Source: Actinoallomurus sp963799975 (lineage in GTDB: Bacteria; Actinomycetota; Actinomycetes; Streptosporangiales; Streptosporangiaceae). From it: 64,000 nucleotides of DNA. The notes beneath the pieces are model-generated. The model made no database searches, had not been told where the DNA came from, and saw only the letters and a list, made by a program, of their open reading frames with translations. Every line of letters begins with the position of its first letter. Within the stretch, counting starts at the first letter, position 1. The translations under genes were made by a program, and so were the position numbers. The DNA lies in NCBI GenBank assembly GCA_963799975.1, contig CAWCZF010000006.1, positions 2,914,001 to 2,978,000 of the forward strand. Reading direction: 5' to 3'. Shown in pieces: positions 9,427 through 17,587 of this stretch.

Positions 9427-9430
9427 GAGT

Positions 9431-10492
9431 CTACCGCGTCGGCGCGTCGGCGGGACCTGCCGCGTGCTCGCCTTCGGGCGAAGATCCGTTTTCGGTGTCC
9501 GGCCGAATGTCGATTCGCCACCCCGTCAGCCGGGCCGCGAGACGGGCGTTCTGCCCCTCTTTGCCGATCGCCAGGGACAACTGGTAATCGGGCACGATGA
9601 CCCGCGCGACCCGCGCCTCGGCATCGATGACCTCGACATGGTGAACGCGCGCCGGAGACAGGGCGTTGCCCACGAAATCGGCCGGCTCGTCCGACCAGTC
9701 GACGATGTCGATCTTTTCGCCGTGCAACTCGTGCATGACATTACGGACACGGCCGCCCATCGGGCCGATGCAGGCGCCCTTGGCGTTCACTCCGGGCTTG
9801 CGCGAGCGTACGGCGATCTTCGTACGGTGGCCGGCCTCGCGCGCGATGGCGGCGATCTCGACGGTGCCGTCGGCGATCTCGGGCACCTCCAGCGCGAAGA
9901 GCTTCTTGACCAGGTTGGGGTGGGTGCGCGACAGCTTGACCAGCGGCCCGCGGTGCCCCTTCTTCACCTGGACGACGTAGGAGCGGATCCGCTCGCCGTG
10001 CTCATAGCTCTCGCCCGGGACCTGCTCCTCGGGCGGGATCACACCCTCGATCTTGCCGAGGTCGACGAGGACGTTGCGCGGATCCTTGCCCTGCTGGATG
10101 ACGCCCGCGACGATGTCGCCCTCGCGTCCGGCGTACTCCCCGAACGTGAGCTCGTCCTCCGCGTTGCGCAGGTGCTGCAGGATGACCTGCTTCGCGGTGG
10201 TCGCGGCGATCCGGCTGAAGTTGGTGGGTGTGTCGTCGTACTCCCGCGGCTCGTCCGGCTCGGCCGTGGCCGCCTCGCCGGCGTCCTCGGCGGGCTCCTC
10301 GGCCGGGGCCTCGGTGGCCCACACCGTGACGTGCCCGGACTTGCGGTCGAGCTCGACGCGTGCCTTGACCGCCGCGCCGTCGGTGCGGTGGTAGGCGATC
10401 AGCAGTGCTTCCTCGATCGCCTTGACCACGAGCTCGAGAGAGATGTCCTTCTCACTCTCGAGGCTGCGTAGAGCCGTCATGTCGATATCCAC
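9431..10492 (-). CDS. nusA: Transcription termination/antitermination factor NusA
   Basis: A 353-residue NusA that binds RNA polymerase and nascent RNA and modulates pausing and termination. The N-terminal domain contains LELVVKAIEEALLIAY and FSRIAATTAKQVILQHLR; an S1 domain follows, then two KH domains with RSRKPGVNAKGACIGPMGGRV and LSLAIGKEGQNARLAARLTGW. It lacks the acidic repeats of the E. coli protein, as in other actinobacteria. An acidic insert, about residues 61-85, lies inside the N-terminal domain. It lies 11 bases after rimP in a likely rimP-nusA-ylxR-infB operon. Confidence 0.98.
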   Translation of the reverse strand: MDIDMTALRSLESEKDISLELVVKAIEEALLIAYHRTDGAAVKARVELDRKSGHVTVWATEAPAEEPAEDAGEAATAEPDEPREYDDTPTNFSRIAATTAKQVILQHLRNAEDELTFGEYAGREGDIVAGVIQQGKDPRNVLVDLGKIEGVIPPEEQVPGESYEHGERIRSYVVQVKKGHRGPLVKLSRTHPNLVKKLFALEVPEIADGTVEIAAIAREAGHRTKIAVRSRKPGVNAKGACIGPMGGRVRNVMHELHGEKIDIVDWSDEPADFVGNALSPARVHHVEVIDAEARVARVIVPDYQLSLAIGKEGQNARLAARLTGWRIDIRPDTENGSSPEGEHAAGPADAPTR

Positions 10493-10503
10493 GAGGCCTC
10501 CCC

Positions 10504-11037
10504 CTAGTCCTCGTCGCCGGACTCGTCGCCGGCCCGGCGGTTGAACTCCACCTGGACCAGCCCGCGGGTGAGCTCGTCATGGCCTAGCCGCCGCTCGCCG
10601 CCGTCGACGTCGAGCACGACGGTCTCCTCGCCGGCGTCGGTGACGCGGCCGGTGATCTCCTCGCCCCCGGCGAGCGTCGCGCGTACGAGGCGGCCGCGTG
10701 CGCGCCGCCAGTGCCGTGGCTGGGTGAGGGGACGGTCGACGCCCGGCGAGGTCACCTCGAGGACGTACGGCCCAGAGCCCATGGCGTCGCTGCCGTCGAG
10801 CTCGGCGGAGACCGCACGGCTCACGACCGCGATGTCGTCGAGGCTCACGCCGTCGTCGCCGTCGACGATCACTCGCACCTGCCGCCGTCTGCCCGCGGGC
10901 GTCACCAGGACGTCTTCGAGGTCGAACCCGGCTTCGGCGATCACCGGCTCCAGCAGCCGCATCAGCGCCGCGCGCGTCTGGTGCCCCGGCCCCCGCCCGC
11001 CCCGCTGAGCGTGATCCGAGTCGGCGTCGACGCTCAT
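10504..11037 (-). CDS. rimP: Ribosome maturation factor RimP
   Basis: A 177-residue protein that assists 30S assembly. Visible hallmarks are LLEPVIAEAGFDLEDVLV, RVIVDGDDGVSLDDIAVVSRAVSAEL, and YVLEVTSPGVDRPL, the RimP signature. A C-terminal Sm-like domain carries the GRVTDAGEETVVLDVDG hairpin. I chose the ATG at 11035-11037, preceded by GGAGGGCTCC; longer in-frame starts upstream lack similarity. It is the first gene of the leftward cluster and is divergent from the ferritin-like lipoprotein gene. Confidence 0.96.
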   Translation of the reverse strand: MSVDADSDHAQRGGRGPGHQTRAALMRLLEPVIAEAGFDLEDVLVTPAGRRRQVRVIVDGDDGVSLDDIAVVSRAVSAELDGSDAMGSGPYVLEVTSPGVDRPLTQPRHWRRARGRLVRATLAGGEEITGRVTDAGEETVVLDVDGGERRLGHDELTRGLVQVEFNRRAGDESGDED

Positions 11038-11210
11038 GGAGCCCTCCTCCGCGGCTTTCACTGCCGGTAAGCGGGTGGCCGCCCGATGCGTCCACTCCGC
11101 ACATAAGACTATCCACAGCTGCGGGCGGCGGGTGCCGCATCGCCCCGCCGACCGGCGCGCCTTGTGGAATGCTTGCGGACCTGAGTGGAAGACGATGGAC
11201 GGAGGCACGC

Positions 11211-11702
11211 TTGGACGCGTCGCGGTCCGTGCCCCCTGCGCGGCGTGCGGTGCTCGGCGGCTCGGCCGCGCTGCTGGCGGCGGCCGCGGGATGCACGAGC
11301 ATCGGGCAGGCAGAGTCCCCTCCCGCGGGTCCCGAGGTGACGCTGCTGGACGGCGTGATCGACAACGAGGCCGCGCTCGTCGCGCTCTACGACGCGGTCC
11401 TCACCGCGCATCCGGGCCTGGCCGGCCGGCTGAGACCGCTGCGCGAGCACCATGCCCAGCACCTCACGGTGCTCAAACGCCACTACGTGCCCGGCAGCGC
11501 CACCGGCACCGCCACTCCGGCGCCGCGGCCCACGGCGAGCGCGCCCGCGACCGAGTCGCGCTCCCTCGCGGCCATCCGCGGCGCGGAGCGCCGTGCCGCC
11601 GCCGCGCGCGCCGACGAGGTGCGCCGCGCGTCGGCCGGGCTCTCCCAGCTGCTCGCCGCGATCGGCGCCTGTGAGGCCGGGCACGCGCAGGAGCTGGCGT
11701 GA
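11211..11702 (+). CDS. Probable Tat-exported lipoprotein with ferritin-like helices
   Basis: A 163-residue protein. I chose the TTG at 11211 because GGAGG lies 5 bases upstream. The N terminus has an Arg-Arg pair, a hydrophobic stretch and a Cys (PARRAVLGGSAALLAAAAGC), which fits a Tat-type lipoprotein signal. The mature part has four predicted helices with Glu/His pairs (REHHAQHL and CEAGHAQEL), the arrangement of ferritin-like domains, interrupted by a Thr/Pro/Ala linker. Its stop overlaps the next start by 4 bases (GTGA). Whether it binds metal is not known. Confidence 0.75.
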   Translation: MDASRSVPPARRAVLGGSAALLAAAAGCTSIGQAESPPAGPEVTLLDGVIDNEAALVALYDAVLTAHPGLAGRLRPLREHHAQHLTVLKRHYVPGSATGTATPAPRPTASAPATESRSLAAIRGAERRAAAARADEVRRASAGLSQLLAAIGACEAGHAQELA

Positions 11703-12145
11703 CCCCGGGGACGCTCGCCGCGCTCCAGGGAGCGCTCGCCGCCGAGCACGTCGCGGTCTTCGGATACGGCGTGCTGGGCGCGCACCTCGCCGGCGCGCAG
11801 CGGCAGACCGCCGACCAGATGTGGAACGCACACCGCGCACGCCGCGACCGCCTCCGCTCCTACGTCGCGACGGCCGGCGGGACGCCCGTCGCGGCGGCGC
11901 CCGCCTACCACCTGCCCGCGCCCGTCACCTCGCCGCGTACGGCGGCACAGCTCGCCGCGCGGCTGGAGGACGGCGTGACCGCCGGCTACGCGGGGCTGGC
12001 CGGGGCGGCGGACCCGTCGCTGCGCCGCTACGCCGCCCTCGCGATGCAGGAGGCCACGGTGCGCGCGGTGCGCTGGCGCGGCTCCGCGCCGTCCGCCTTC
12101 CCCGGCCTGACCGGAACGGCGCTCTTCCCGAAGGCCGTGGAGTAG
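11699..12145 (+). CDS. Ferritin-like domain protein (DUF4439-like)
   Basis: A 148-residue soluble, mostly helical protein. Segments ALAAEHVAVFGYGVLGAHL and MWNAHRARRDRLRSYVATAGG fit the DUF4439 ferritin-like family, which often follows a small lipoprotein in actinobacteria. The GTG start overlaps the upstream lipoprotein stop, so the pair is translationally coupled and probably works together at the membrane. The metal ligands are incomplete by eye; I do not assign a reaction. There is no signal peptide of its own. Confidence 0.8.
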   Translation: MTPGTLAALQGALAAEHVAVFGYGVLGAHLAGAQRQTADQMWNAHRARRDRLRSYVATAGGTPVAAAPAYHLPAPVTSPRTAAQLAARLEDGVTAGYAGLAGAADPSLRRYAALAMQEATVRAVRWRGSAPSAFPGLTGTALFPKAVE

Positions 12146-12278
12146 CCGGGCACGTACGACCTGCCGCGACCTGGGACTATTGACCTTTTTATCGACTTGT
12201 GAGCACTTTGTCTTGAATGTGGATCGCCGGGCGTGTGTCGCGTCTCGAGAACCATGGACGCAGACGAGGTGAATCGAC

Positions 12279-13343
12279 GTGACCGAGGCCACGGTCGCCG
12301 CGTGCCCGGCACATGCGGTACCGAACCCGGCGCGTGCGGCCCCGGGGGCGCTGCTCTCGCGGCGGCTCCGGTGGGCGGGGCGCGGCGTCATGCTCGTCGC
12401 GCTCGCCGCGTGCGTGGTGGCCTTCCGCGACGCACTGCCCGATCCCGGGGCGCTGTGGCGCACGGCCGTCCACGCCGGGCCCTGGTGGCTCGCGGGTGCG
12501 GTGGTGACCCAGCTCGCGTCGATGGGGATGTTCGCGCGGGTGCAGCGGCGCCTGCTGCGGGCCGGCGGCGTACGCATCTCGCTGCCGCGTGCCATCCGGA
12601 TGACGTACGCCGGCAACGCGCTGAACGCGACGCTGCCCGCCGGGCCCGCGGTCAGCGTCGCGTTCAACTTCCGGCAGTACCGGCGCGCGGGCGCGCCCGC
12701 GGGGCCGGCCGCCGCGGTCGTCCTGCTCGGCGGAGTGATCATGACGAGTGCGTACGCCGTGGTCGGGCTGGTGGCGCTGCTGGCCGAACCGCGGTCGCGC
12801 GGGCTCGCGGCGACCGCGCTGGGGGTCCTGCTGGCGCTCGCCGGAGCCCTCGCGCTGGCCGGATGGCGGCATGGGCCGGATCTCGCGCGCCTGTGCCGCC
12901 GGATGCTGCGCCCGGTCCTGCGGCACCGCCTCGCCATGCCCTACGCCGGAACGCTGCGCGCGGGGCGCGGCGTCCTGCGGCTGGGGCCGGGAGACTGGGC
13001 CATGCTCACGTGCGCCGCGCTGTCCAACTGGGTGTTCGACATCCTGTCGCTCACCGCGGCCGGGCGCGCGGTCGGGATGCACACGGCGCTGTACGCGGTC
13101 GCCCTCGCCTACTTCGCCGGTCAGCTCGCCGGCAGCCTGGTCCCGCTGCTGCCCGGCGGGCTCGGCGCGATCGAGAGCGGCCTCGCCGCCTCGCTGGTCG
13201 CGTTCGGCGCGGCGGCGGCCCCAGCGGCCGCGGCGGTGGCGCTGTACCGGCTCGTGTCCTTCTGGGGCGTCGTCGGCGCCGGCTGGCTCGCCTGGCTCGC
13301 GGTCAAGGCCGGCGAGACCGCCGAACGGACGACGACGCGATGA
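12279..13343 (+). CDS. Flippase-like integral membrane protein (lysylphosphatidylglycerol synthase TM region family)
   Basis: A 354-residue polytopic protein with about eight hydrophobic segments. It fits the family of the MprF/AglD membrane region (UPF0104): RMTYAGNALNATLPAGPAVSVAFNFRQYRRAGAP and the late GSLVPLLPGGLGAIESGL are its conserved loops. Members move or modify lipids or lipid-linked sugars, but this one has no soluble synthase domain, so its substrate cannot be stated. The GTG start has a weak GAGG upstream. The gene converges with the DMT transporter gene across 333 bp. Confidence 0.85.
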   Translation: MTEATVAACPAHAVPNPARAAPGALLSRRLRWAGRGVMLVALAACVVAFRDALPDPGALWRTAVHAGPWWLAGAVVTQLASMGMFARVQRRLLRAGGVRISLPRAIRMTYAGNALNATLPAGPAVSVAFNFRQYRRAGAPAGPAAAVVLLGGVIMTSAYAVVGLVALLAEPRSRGLAATALGVLLALAGALALAGWRHGPDLARLCRRMLRPVLRHRLAMPYAGTLRAGRGVLRLGPGDWAMLTCAALSNWVFDILSLTAAGRAVGMHTALYAVALAYFAGQLAGSLVPLLPGGLGAIESGLAASLVAFGAAAAPAAAAVALYRLVSFWGVVGAGWLAWLAVKAGETAERTTTR

Positions 13344-13676
13344 GCTGGCGCTGGGGCCAGGTGTCGTGGCCGTACGGATTGTCCGGCCGTCCGCGCCCGC
13401 GAGCCGGCGTTGTCCCGCGTCTGGGGCGGGATCCGCTGGTCCGGTCCAATCGGTTCGGCGCGCCCGGGTAGCGGCAGGCGCCATCCGCCGAAGTCGGCGA
13501 GGCAGCGGCGTCCGGCGGACCGCGCCCGGCGGACCGCGCGGGCGGCACTCACGGCGACGCCCGGCGGACCGCGCGGCGGCACTCGTGGCGCTGCGGGATG
13601 ACCTGCGTCGCCGGTGGCTCCCCGGCGCGGATCGCGGGTACCGCGGCGTCGCGGGTGAGTCGTCGAGCCGCTGCGG
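13344..13676. other. Non-coding convergent junction with small repeats
   Basis: This 333-bp stretch between two converging genes shows no plausible gene. It holds three copies of the 14-mer CCGGCGGACCGCGC (see the repeat entry) but no clear terminator hairpin. Confidence 0.6.
13512..13574. repeat. Three direct copies of a 14-mer
   Basis: CCGGCGGACCGCGC occurs at 13512-13525, immediately again at 13526-13539, and at 13561-13574. The second and third copies are followed by near-identical GGCGGCACTC text, so the larger unit is about 35 bp. It lies in a convergent junction, like the other small duplications in this window. Confidence 0.85.
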
Positions 13677-14585
13677 CTACAGCGCGCGGTCGGCCACGAG
13701 CGCGGGTGCGCCGACGGCCGGCTCGGGCTGCTCGTCGTGCGGCATGAACGCCACGACGAGGATCGCGGCGCCGAACCCGGCGGACCGCAGCACCAGGCGC
13801 AGCGGGTCCTGCGGCAGCGGCTCCCCGAACACCGCCGTGCCGGCCAGCACCGTGTAGACGCTGCCGACCACGCTGGAGACCGGCACCACGATCGAGGCGC
13901 GGCCCCGTTGCAGCGCGGTCTGGAACAGCAGCAGCCCGGCTCCGGACAGCGCGAGGTAGAGGTAGGGGTAGGGCGAGGTGAGGGTGCGGCTCACGAAGTG
14001 GTGCTCGCCGTCGGCGAGGAAGCCCGAGACGCCCTTGGTCTGCAGGCCCGCGGCACCGTACAGCAGGCCCGACGCCGCCCCGTACAGCAGGCCGGTCGGC
14101 CGGCCGGACCGCGCACCCGACCGCGCGGCCGTGACGAACGCGGCGAGGCCAAGGCACACCGTGCCGCCGATGACGGCCAGCATCACGCCCGTGCCCGCGT
14201 GCAGGCCGAGGCGGGTGGGCTCCATGGACAGGCAGACCAGCAGCAGGGAGAGGCCGAGCACGCCCAGCCCGGCCCACTCGCGCTGGGTCGTACGCTCGCC
14301 GAGGAAGACCGCGGAGAACACCACGAGCAGCGCGAGCCCGGCCAGCTGGATCGGCTGCGCCACGCTCAGGGGCACCAGCGACATCACGATGATCTGGCAT
14401 GCCATGCCCAGGCCCATGACGAGGAAGCCGGTCAGCCACGCGCGGCTGGTGGCGAGCAGGCGCACCAGCCGCCCGATCCGCCGCATGCTGAGCGGCGGTA
14501 GATCGCGCAGCGCGCGTTTCTCCAGGACGAAGCCGGCGTTGTAGAGAACCGTGGCGATCAGCCCGAGGACGATGCCGGAGAACAA
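13677..14585 (-). CDS. DMT-superfamily transporter (EamA/NIPA-like)
   Basis: A 302-residue membrane protein with nine or ten hydrophobic segments in two EamA-like halves. The N terminus FSGIVLGLIATVLYNAGFVLEKRAL and LSVAQPIQLAGLALLVVFSAVFLGERTT match drug/metabolite transporters, and VLEKRAL resembles NIPA-like magnesium carriers. I chose the TTG at 14583-14585 because CGGAGGAGG precedes it by 5 bases and the hydrophobic protein starts there. The substrate is unknown. A 9-bp hairpin (14596-14604 with 14620-14628) touches the ribosome binding site. Confidence 0.85.
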   Translation of the reverse strand: MFSGIVLGLIATVLYNAGFVLEKRALRDLPPLSMRRIGRLVRLLATSRAWLTGFLVMGLGMACQIIVMSLVPLSVAQPIQLAGLALLVVFSAVFLGERTTQREWAGLGVLGLSLLLVCLSMEPTRLGLHAGTGVMLAVIGGTVCLGLAAFVTAARSGARSGRPTGLLYGAASGLLYGAAGLQTKGVSGFLADGEHHFVSRTLTSPYPYLYLALSGAGLLLFQTALQRGRASIVVPVSSVVGSVYTVLAGTAVFGEPLPQDPLRLVLRSAGFGAAILVVAFMPHDEQPEPAVGAPALVADRAL

Positions 14586-14944
14586 GCAGCCTCCTCCGAG
14601 CCTGCGTTGGGGGACGATCCAGGCTCGGGGTTGCCTGACATCGCAGGTCAGACGGGTGAGATCACTCCCACGGCATGACCTTTGAGCCACGAATTTACCC
14701 GATCGCCCCAAATTCGAGGTGTGGACGGTTGAAATATCCCGATCGGTCGGGGCAGGCCCGTCCCGGCCTGGACCAGACACTCTCGCACACGGCCACGGCA
14801 CACCGGGTCAGGGCTTCCGCGGCACGCCGGGGTCGTAGGTCTTTCGACGGAAATGCCGCGTCGAATGGAATCTCCGGGGCGGCGCCGGGCTTTACTGGGG
14901 GTGCAGCGCGCCACGGGCGCCGCGAAGCGAAAGGGGATCCCGTC
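14586..14944. other. Divergent intergenic region with hairpins
   Basis: This 359-bp gap separates the divergent DMT transporter and flavin reductase genes. On the leftward strand, the hairpin at 14596-14628 abuts the transporter ribosome binding site, and a second short inverted repeat sits at 14635-14651. No match to a known riboswitch was recognised. No gene is supported here. Confidence 0.55.
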
Positions 14945-15550
14945 ATGGCCGACGGCGCCACCGCCGCCACGCCGTACGACCCACCAGAGCCACCGGAGCC
15001 CCCGAACTCGCCGCGCACCGGCCGGGAGTCCTCCCGCTGGACGCCGGCGACCGCGGCGGGCGGTGACCGCGTCGCCGCACAGCGGTTCCGCGCCGTCCTC
15101 GGGCACTTCGCCACCGGCGTGGTGGCGATCACCGCGATCGACCCGGGTACCGGCGGTCCGGCCGGGCTCGTCGCCAACTCCTTCACCTCGGTGTCGCTCG
15201 AACCGCCGCTCGTGTCCTTCTGCGTCGCGCACACGAGCACGACCTGGCCTCGGCTGCGTACCGCCGCGCGGTTCTGCGTGAACATCCTGTCCGCGGCCCA
15301 GCGGGACGCGTGCCGCCAGCTCGCGGCGAGGGGCGGTGAGAAGTTCGCCGGGCTGGAGTGGACACGGTCGCGGGGCGGCGGCCCGGTGCTCGACGGCGCG
15401 CTGGCGTGGCTGGAGTGCTCGATCGAGGCCGAGCACGTCGCGGGCGACCATGTGATCGTGGTGGCGCGGGTGCGCCGGCTCGACCGGCACCACGAGGGCG
15501 ATCCGCTCGTGTTCTACAAGGGGTCCTACGGCGGCTTCGCGAGCGGCTGA
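14945..15550 (+). CDS. Flavin reductase family protein
   Basis: A 201-residue protein with a flavin reductase-like split barrel: FRAVLGHFATGVVAITA, GLVANSFTSVSLEPPLVSFCV and the C-terminal PLVFYKGSYGGF. Members reduce or bind FMN/FAD and supply reduced flavin to monooxygenases. The first 40 residues are Pro/Thr-rich and probably disordered. I chose the ATG at 14945 because AAAGGGGA precedes it. No monooxygenase partner is adjacent, so its partner is not known. It ends at a strong hairpin. Confidence 0.92.
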   Translation: MADGATAATPYDPPEPPEPPNSPRTGRESSRWTPATAAGGDRVAAQRFRAVLGHFATGVVAITAIDPGTGGPAGLVANSFTSVSLEPPLVSFCVAHTSTTWPRLRTAARFCVNILSAAQRDACRQLAARGGEKFAGLEWTRSRGGGPVLDGALAWLECSIEAEHVAGDHVIVVARVRRLDRHHEGDPLVFYKGSYGGFASG

Positions 15551-15552
15551 GC

Positions 15553-15583
15553 GGTACTGGAGGGGGTGTGGTCCTCCAGTACC
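15553..15583. terminator. Bidirectional hairpin terminator
   Basis: An 11-bp perfect stem (15553-15563 with 15573-15583, 9-base loop) fills the 37-bp gap between the converging flavin reductase and small hypothetical genes. It has no long T run but is placed to serve both. Confidence 0.75.
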
Positions 15584-15587
15584 CGCC

Positions 15588-15890
15588 TCAGGAGCTGTAC
15601 TCCCCGGACGCGGCGAGCACCCGGGTGACACGGTCGGCCGCGTCGGCCACGTCCTCGGCGGGCGCGATGCGCTCCGCCCAGGACCACCAGAACCACCAGG
15701 CACCGGCGGTGCTCTCCGCCAGGATGTTCTCCGCAAGGACCGACGCGCGTGGGTTCACCACGTGCAGGCTCGGCGGTCCTCCCTGCGGAACGGTCAGCCG
15801 TACGGCGAGGCCCCTGTGCCGGAGCTCGTCGCCGAGATCTTCGAGATATGCGATGCGCGTCCGCGCTAACGCGGCCTTCTCATCAGACAC
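15588..15890 (-). CDS. Conserved-looking small protein of unknown function
   Basis: About 100 residues, starting SDEKAALARTRIAYLEDLGDELRHRGLAV. It contains a Trp-rich segment GAWWFWWSWAERI and a final helix DVADAADRVTRVL. I recognise the style of a small actinobacterial hypothetical family but know no function. I chose the GTG at 15888-15890 with GGGGTGA about 7 bases upstream; an in-frame ATG 17 codons earlier is possible. Confidence 0.65.
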   Translation of the reverse strand: MSDEKAALARTRIAYLEDLGDELRHRGLAVRLTVPQGGPPSLHVVNPRASVLAENILAESTAGAWWFWWSWAERIAPAEDVADAADRVTRVLAASGEYSS

Positions 15891-16136
15891 GATCGGATCA
15901 CCCCATCTTGAACATGTGGCCCGACGAGGCATCAGGATTCCGCCGCCCTGGCCGGGGCGCAAACAGCATCACCGAGAGGACGGCGAACTCGTCCCGACGC
16001 CCGTGGCCGATGCGGTGACCCGCCCCGATTTCGTCCTATGCTCTGTCTCACATTCCGAACCCACCACGGCGCGCGCACGTCCTACGGGACGAGGCCGATC
16101 GCAGGGCCGGTACCAGACCCGACGACAGGGGGCGCA

Positions 16137-16808
16137 GTGGAGGCCGTAGTACCCGAGCGGGCCTACGCGACGCGACGGCTGCACACTCCGGTGTGCGTGT
16201 TCCTGATCTGCTACGGCGTCGCGAAGCTCGCCGAGCTCCTCGGCTGGTCGCGCCTGCACGCCGGCGTCGTGTCGATGCTCGGCCTCGGCTCCGGCGCGGT
16301 GACCGTGCTGCTCCTCGCCGGGAAGGGCGCCGAGCTGCTGCTGACCGTCCTCGCCGTGCTCGCGCTGACCCGCCGCGACCGCCGGTGGCTGCTCGCCGCG
16401 CTCGCGGCCTGGACCGCCGACCTCGCCGTGCTGGCGGTCGTCGCCGGCGTCGACGGCGACCTGGGCCGGCTGCTGGAGCACGGGCTGAGTTTCCTGGTGT
16501 TCGCCGGGCTGCTGGCCCTCACGTTTGCCTACGGCCGCGCGCGCCAGCCCGCGCCGGCGGGCGGCAGGCTCCAGGACCCGGCGAGCGGTGACGGCATGGA
16601 CGGCACGATCGAGGACGTGACCGTGCCCAACGCCGGCGTCGACCACGCGGCCCACGCCGCCGACGCCGACGTCACCCGCCACGACCTGCCGGTGCGCGGC
16701 TCGGAGGCCACCCGCATGGACCTGCCCGTACGCCGGCCGGACGTCACCCGGCACGACCTGCCGATCGGCGGCCGCCGCCGGTGGCCGCCGAAGGACCATC
16801 AGCCGTAG
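16137..16808 (+). CDS. Membrane protein with repeated polar C-terminal tail
   Basis: A 223-residue protein of unknown function. It has about four hydrophobic segments between residues 15 and 135, then a hydrophilic tail. The tail carries three imperfect repeats: DVTRHDLPVRG, EATRMDLPVRR and DVTRHDLPIGG. The GTG at 16137 follows AGGGGGCGC. The repeated Thr-Arg-His/Met-Asp-Leu-Pro units look like a cytoplasmic interaction tail or a phosphorylation target; this is a guess. It converges with the PTH2-like gene. Confidence 0.7.
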   Translation: MEAVVPERAYATRRLHTPVCVFLICYGVAKLAELLGWSRLHAGVVSMLGLGSGAVTVLLLAGKGAELLLTVLAVLALTRRDRRWLLAALAAWTADLAVLAVVAGVDGDLGRLLEHGLSFLVFAGLLALTFAYGRARQPAPAGGRLQDPASGDGMDGTIEDVTVPNAGVDHAAHAADADVTRHDLPVRGSEATRMDLPVRRPDVTRHDLPIGGRRRWPPKDHQP

Positions 16809-16826
16809 GCCCCGGCCGCCGGGTCC

Positions 16827-16866
16827 GTCTAGCCGTCTAGCCGACCAGGCGTCTAGCCGACCAGGC
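16827..16866. repeat. 16-bp unit repeated 2.5 times over a stop codon
   Basis: GTCTAGCCGACCAGGC occurs at 16835-16850 and immediately again at 16851-16866, with an 8-bp partial copy at 16827-16834. The last copy encodes the end of the leftward PTH2-like gene, including its TAG stop, so each copy carries that stop. Confidence 0.9.
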
Positions 16867-17491
16867 GTGCCACGGCCGTCATGGTGCCGGGGGCGACCTC
16901 GGTGAAGCCGCCGTCGCGTATGACGACGTCGGACTCGGCGACGGCGCGCGCCCAGGCGGCCGGCTCGGTCACGTGGATCCGCAGGCCCGGCCAGGGGCCG
17001 CGGGCGCGCAGCAGCAGCTGCGCCGCGTGCCCGCACTGCGCGGCCGCCTTGCCGGTCGTCATCGTCACGCCGGGATCGAGGCTCACCAGGGCGTACGGCG
17101 GCTCCGGCGGGGGCTTGGGCTCCTCCTCGCGCGCAAGGTCCGTGCCGCCGACCTGGAGCCGGGCAAGCTCGGCCGGCACCTCGCTCACCGGGCCGGGCAC
17201 GAACGCGCGCGCGTGCGCACCCTCGTGGTCCACGAGCACGCCCGCCAACGCGCCGAGCGCCTCCCAGCGCGTGCCGCGTGCGCGGCGTACGACCTTGCGC
17301 AGCCGCCGGGACTCCCAGTCCGCGACGGCGTCGTGCCACTCGCCGCCCGGCGCCGACCGCGGGTCGGTGAGCAGCGTGACGGTGGCCAGTGCGGCGGCCT
17401 CGCAGGCGGCCAGGTGCGCGGGCGGTGCGTCCTTCTCGACGCGCAGGACGAGCTGCATCGCCCACGCCGGTTCGTCGTCCACGGTCACCAT
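16853..17491 (-). CDS. Peptidyl-tRNA hydrolase type 2 (PTH2) domain protein
   Basis: A 212-residue protein. The C-terminal half matches the PTH2 fold: GVTMTTGKAAAQCGHAAQLLL resembles the GK-AAQ-HA signature, and TEPAAWARAVAESDVVIRDGGFTEVAPGTMTAVA matches the rest. PTH2 enzymes cleave peptidyl-tRNA. The N-terminal 120 residues (AMQLVLRVEKDAPPAHLAACEAAALA) look like a second, degenerate copy or a lineage-specific domain. Streptomyces-type genomes carry similar two-part proteins. Activity is inferred only. The stop codon lies in a 16-bp tandem repeat. Confidence 0.8.
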   Translation of the reverse strand: MVTVDDEPAWAMQLVLRVEKDAPPAHLAACEAAALATVTLLTDPRSAPGGEWHDAVADWESRRLRKVVRRARGTRWEALGALAGVLVDHEGAHARAFVPGPVSEVPAELARLQVGGTDLAREEEPKPPPEPPYALVSLDPGVTMTTGKAAAQCGHAAQLLLRARGPWPGLRIHVTEPAAWARAVAESDVVIRDGGFTEVAPGTMTAVARLVG

Positions 17492-17587
17492 GTCTACAAC
17501 ACCGGCCTACAACACCGCGAACGTACGAGCGGCCCCGAGAGGTACGACGGCCGCGCGGCGCGGCGGTGTCCGTGGCAGGCTGGGCAC

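Noticed and set aside
14741..14760. GGTCGGGGCAGG resembles the start of an FMN riboswitch
   Set aside because: The remaining conserved FMN blocks are absent downstream, and the gene is a flavin reductase-like protein, not a riboflavin gene.
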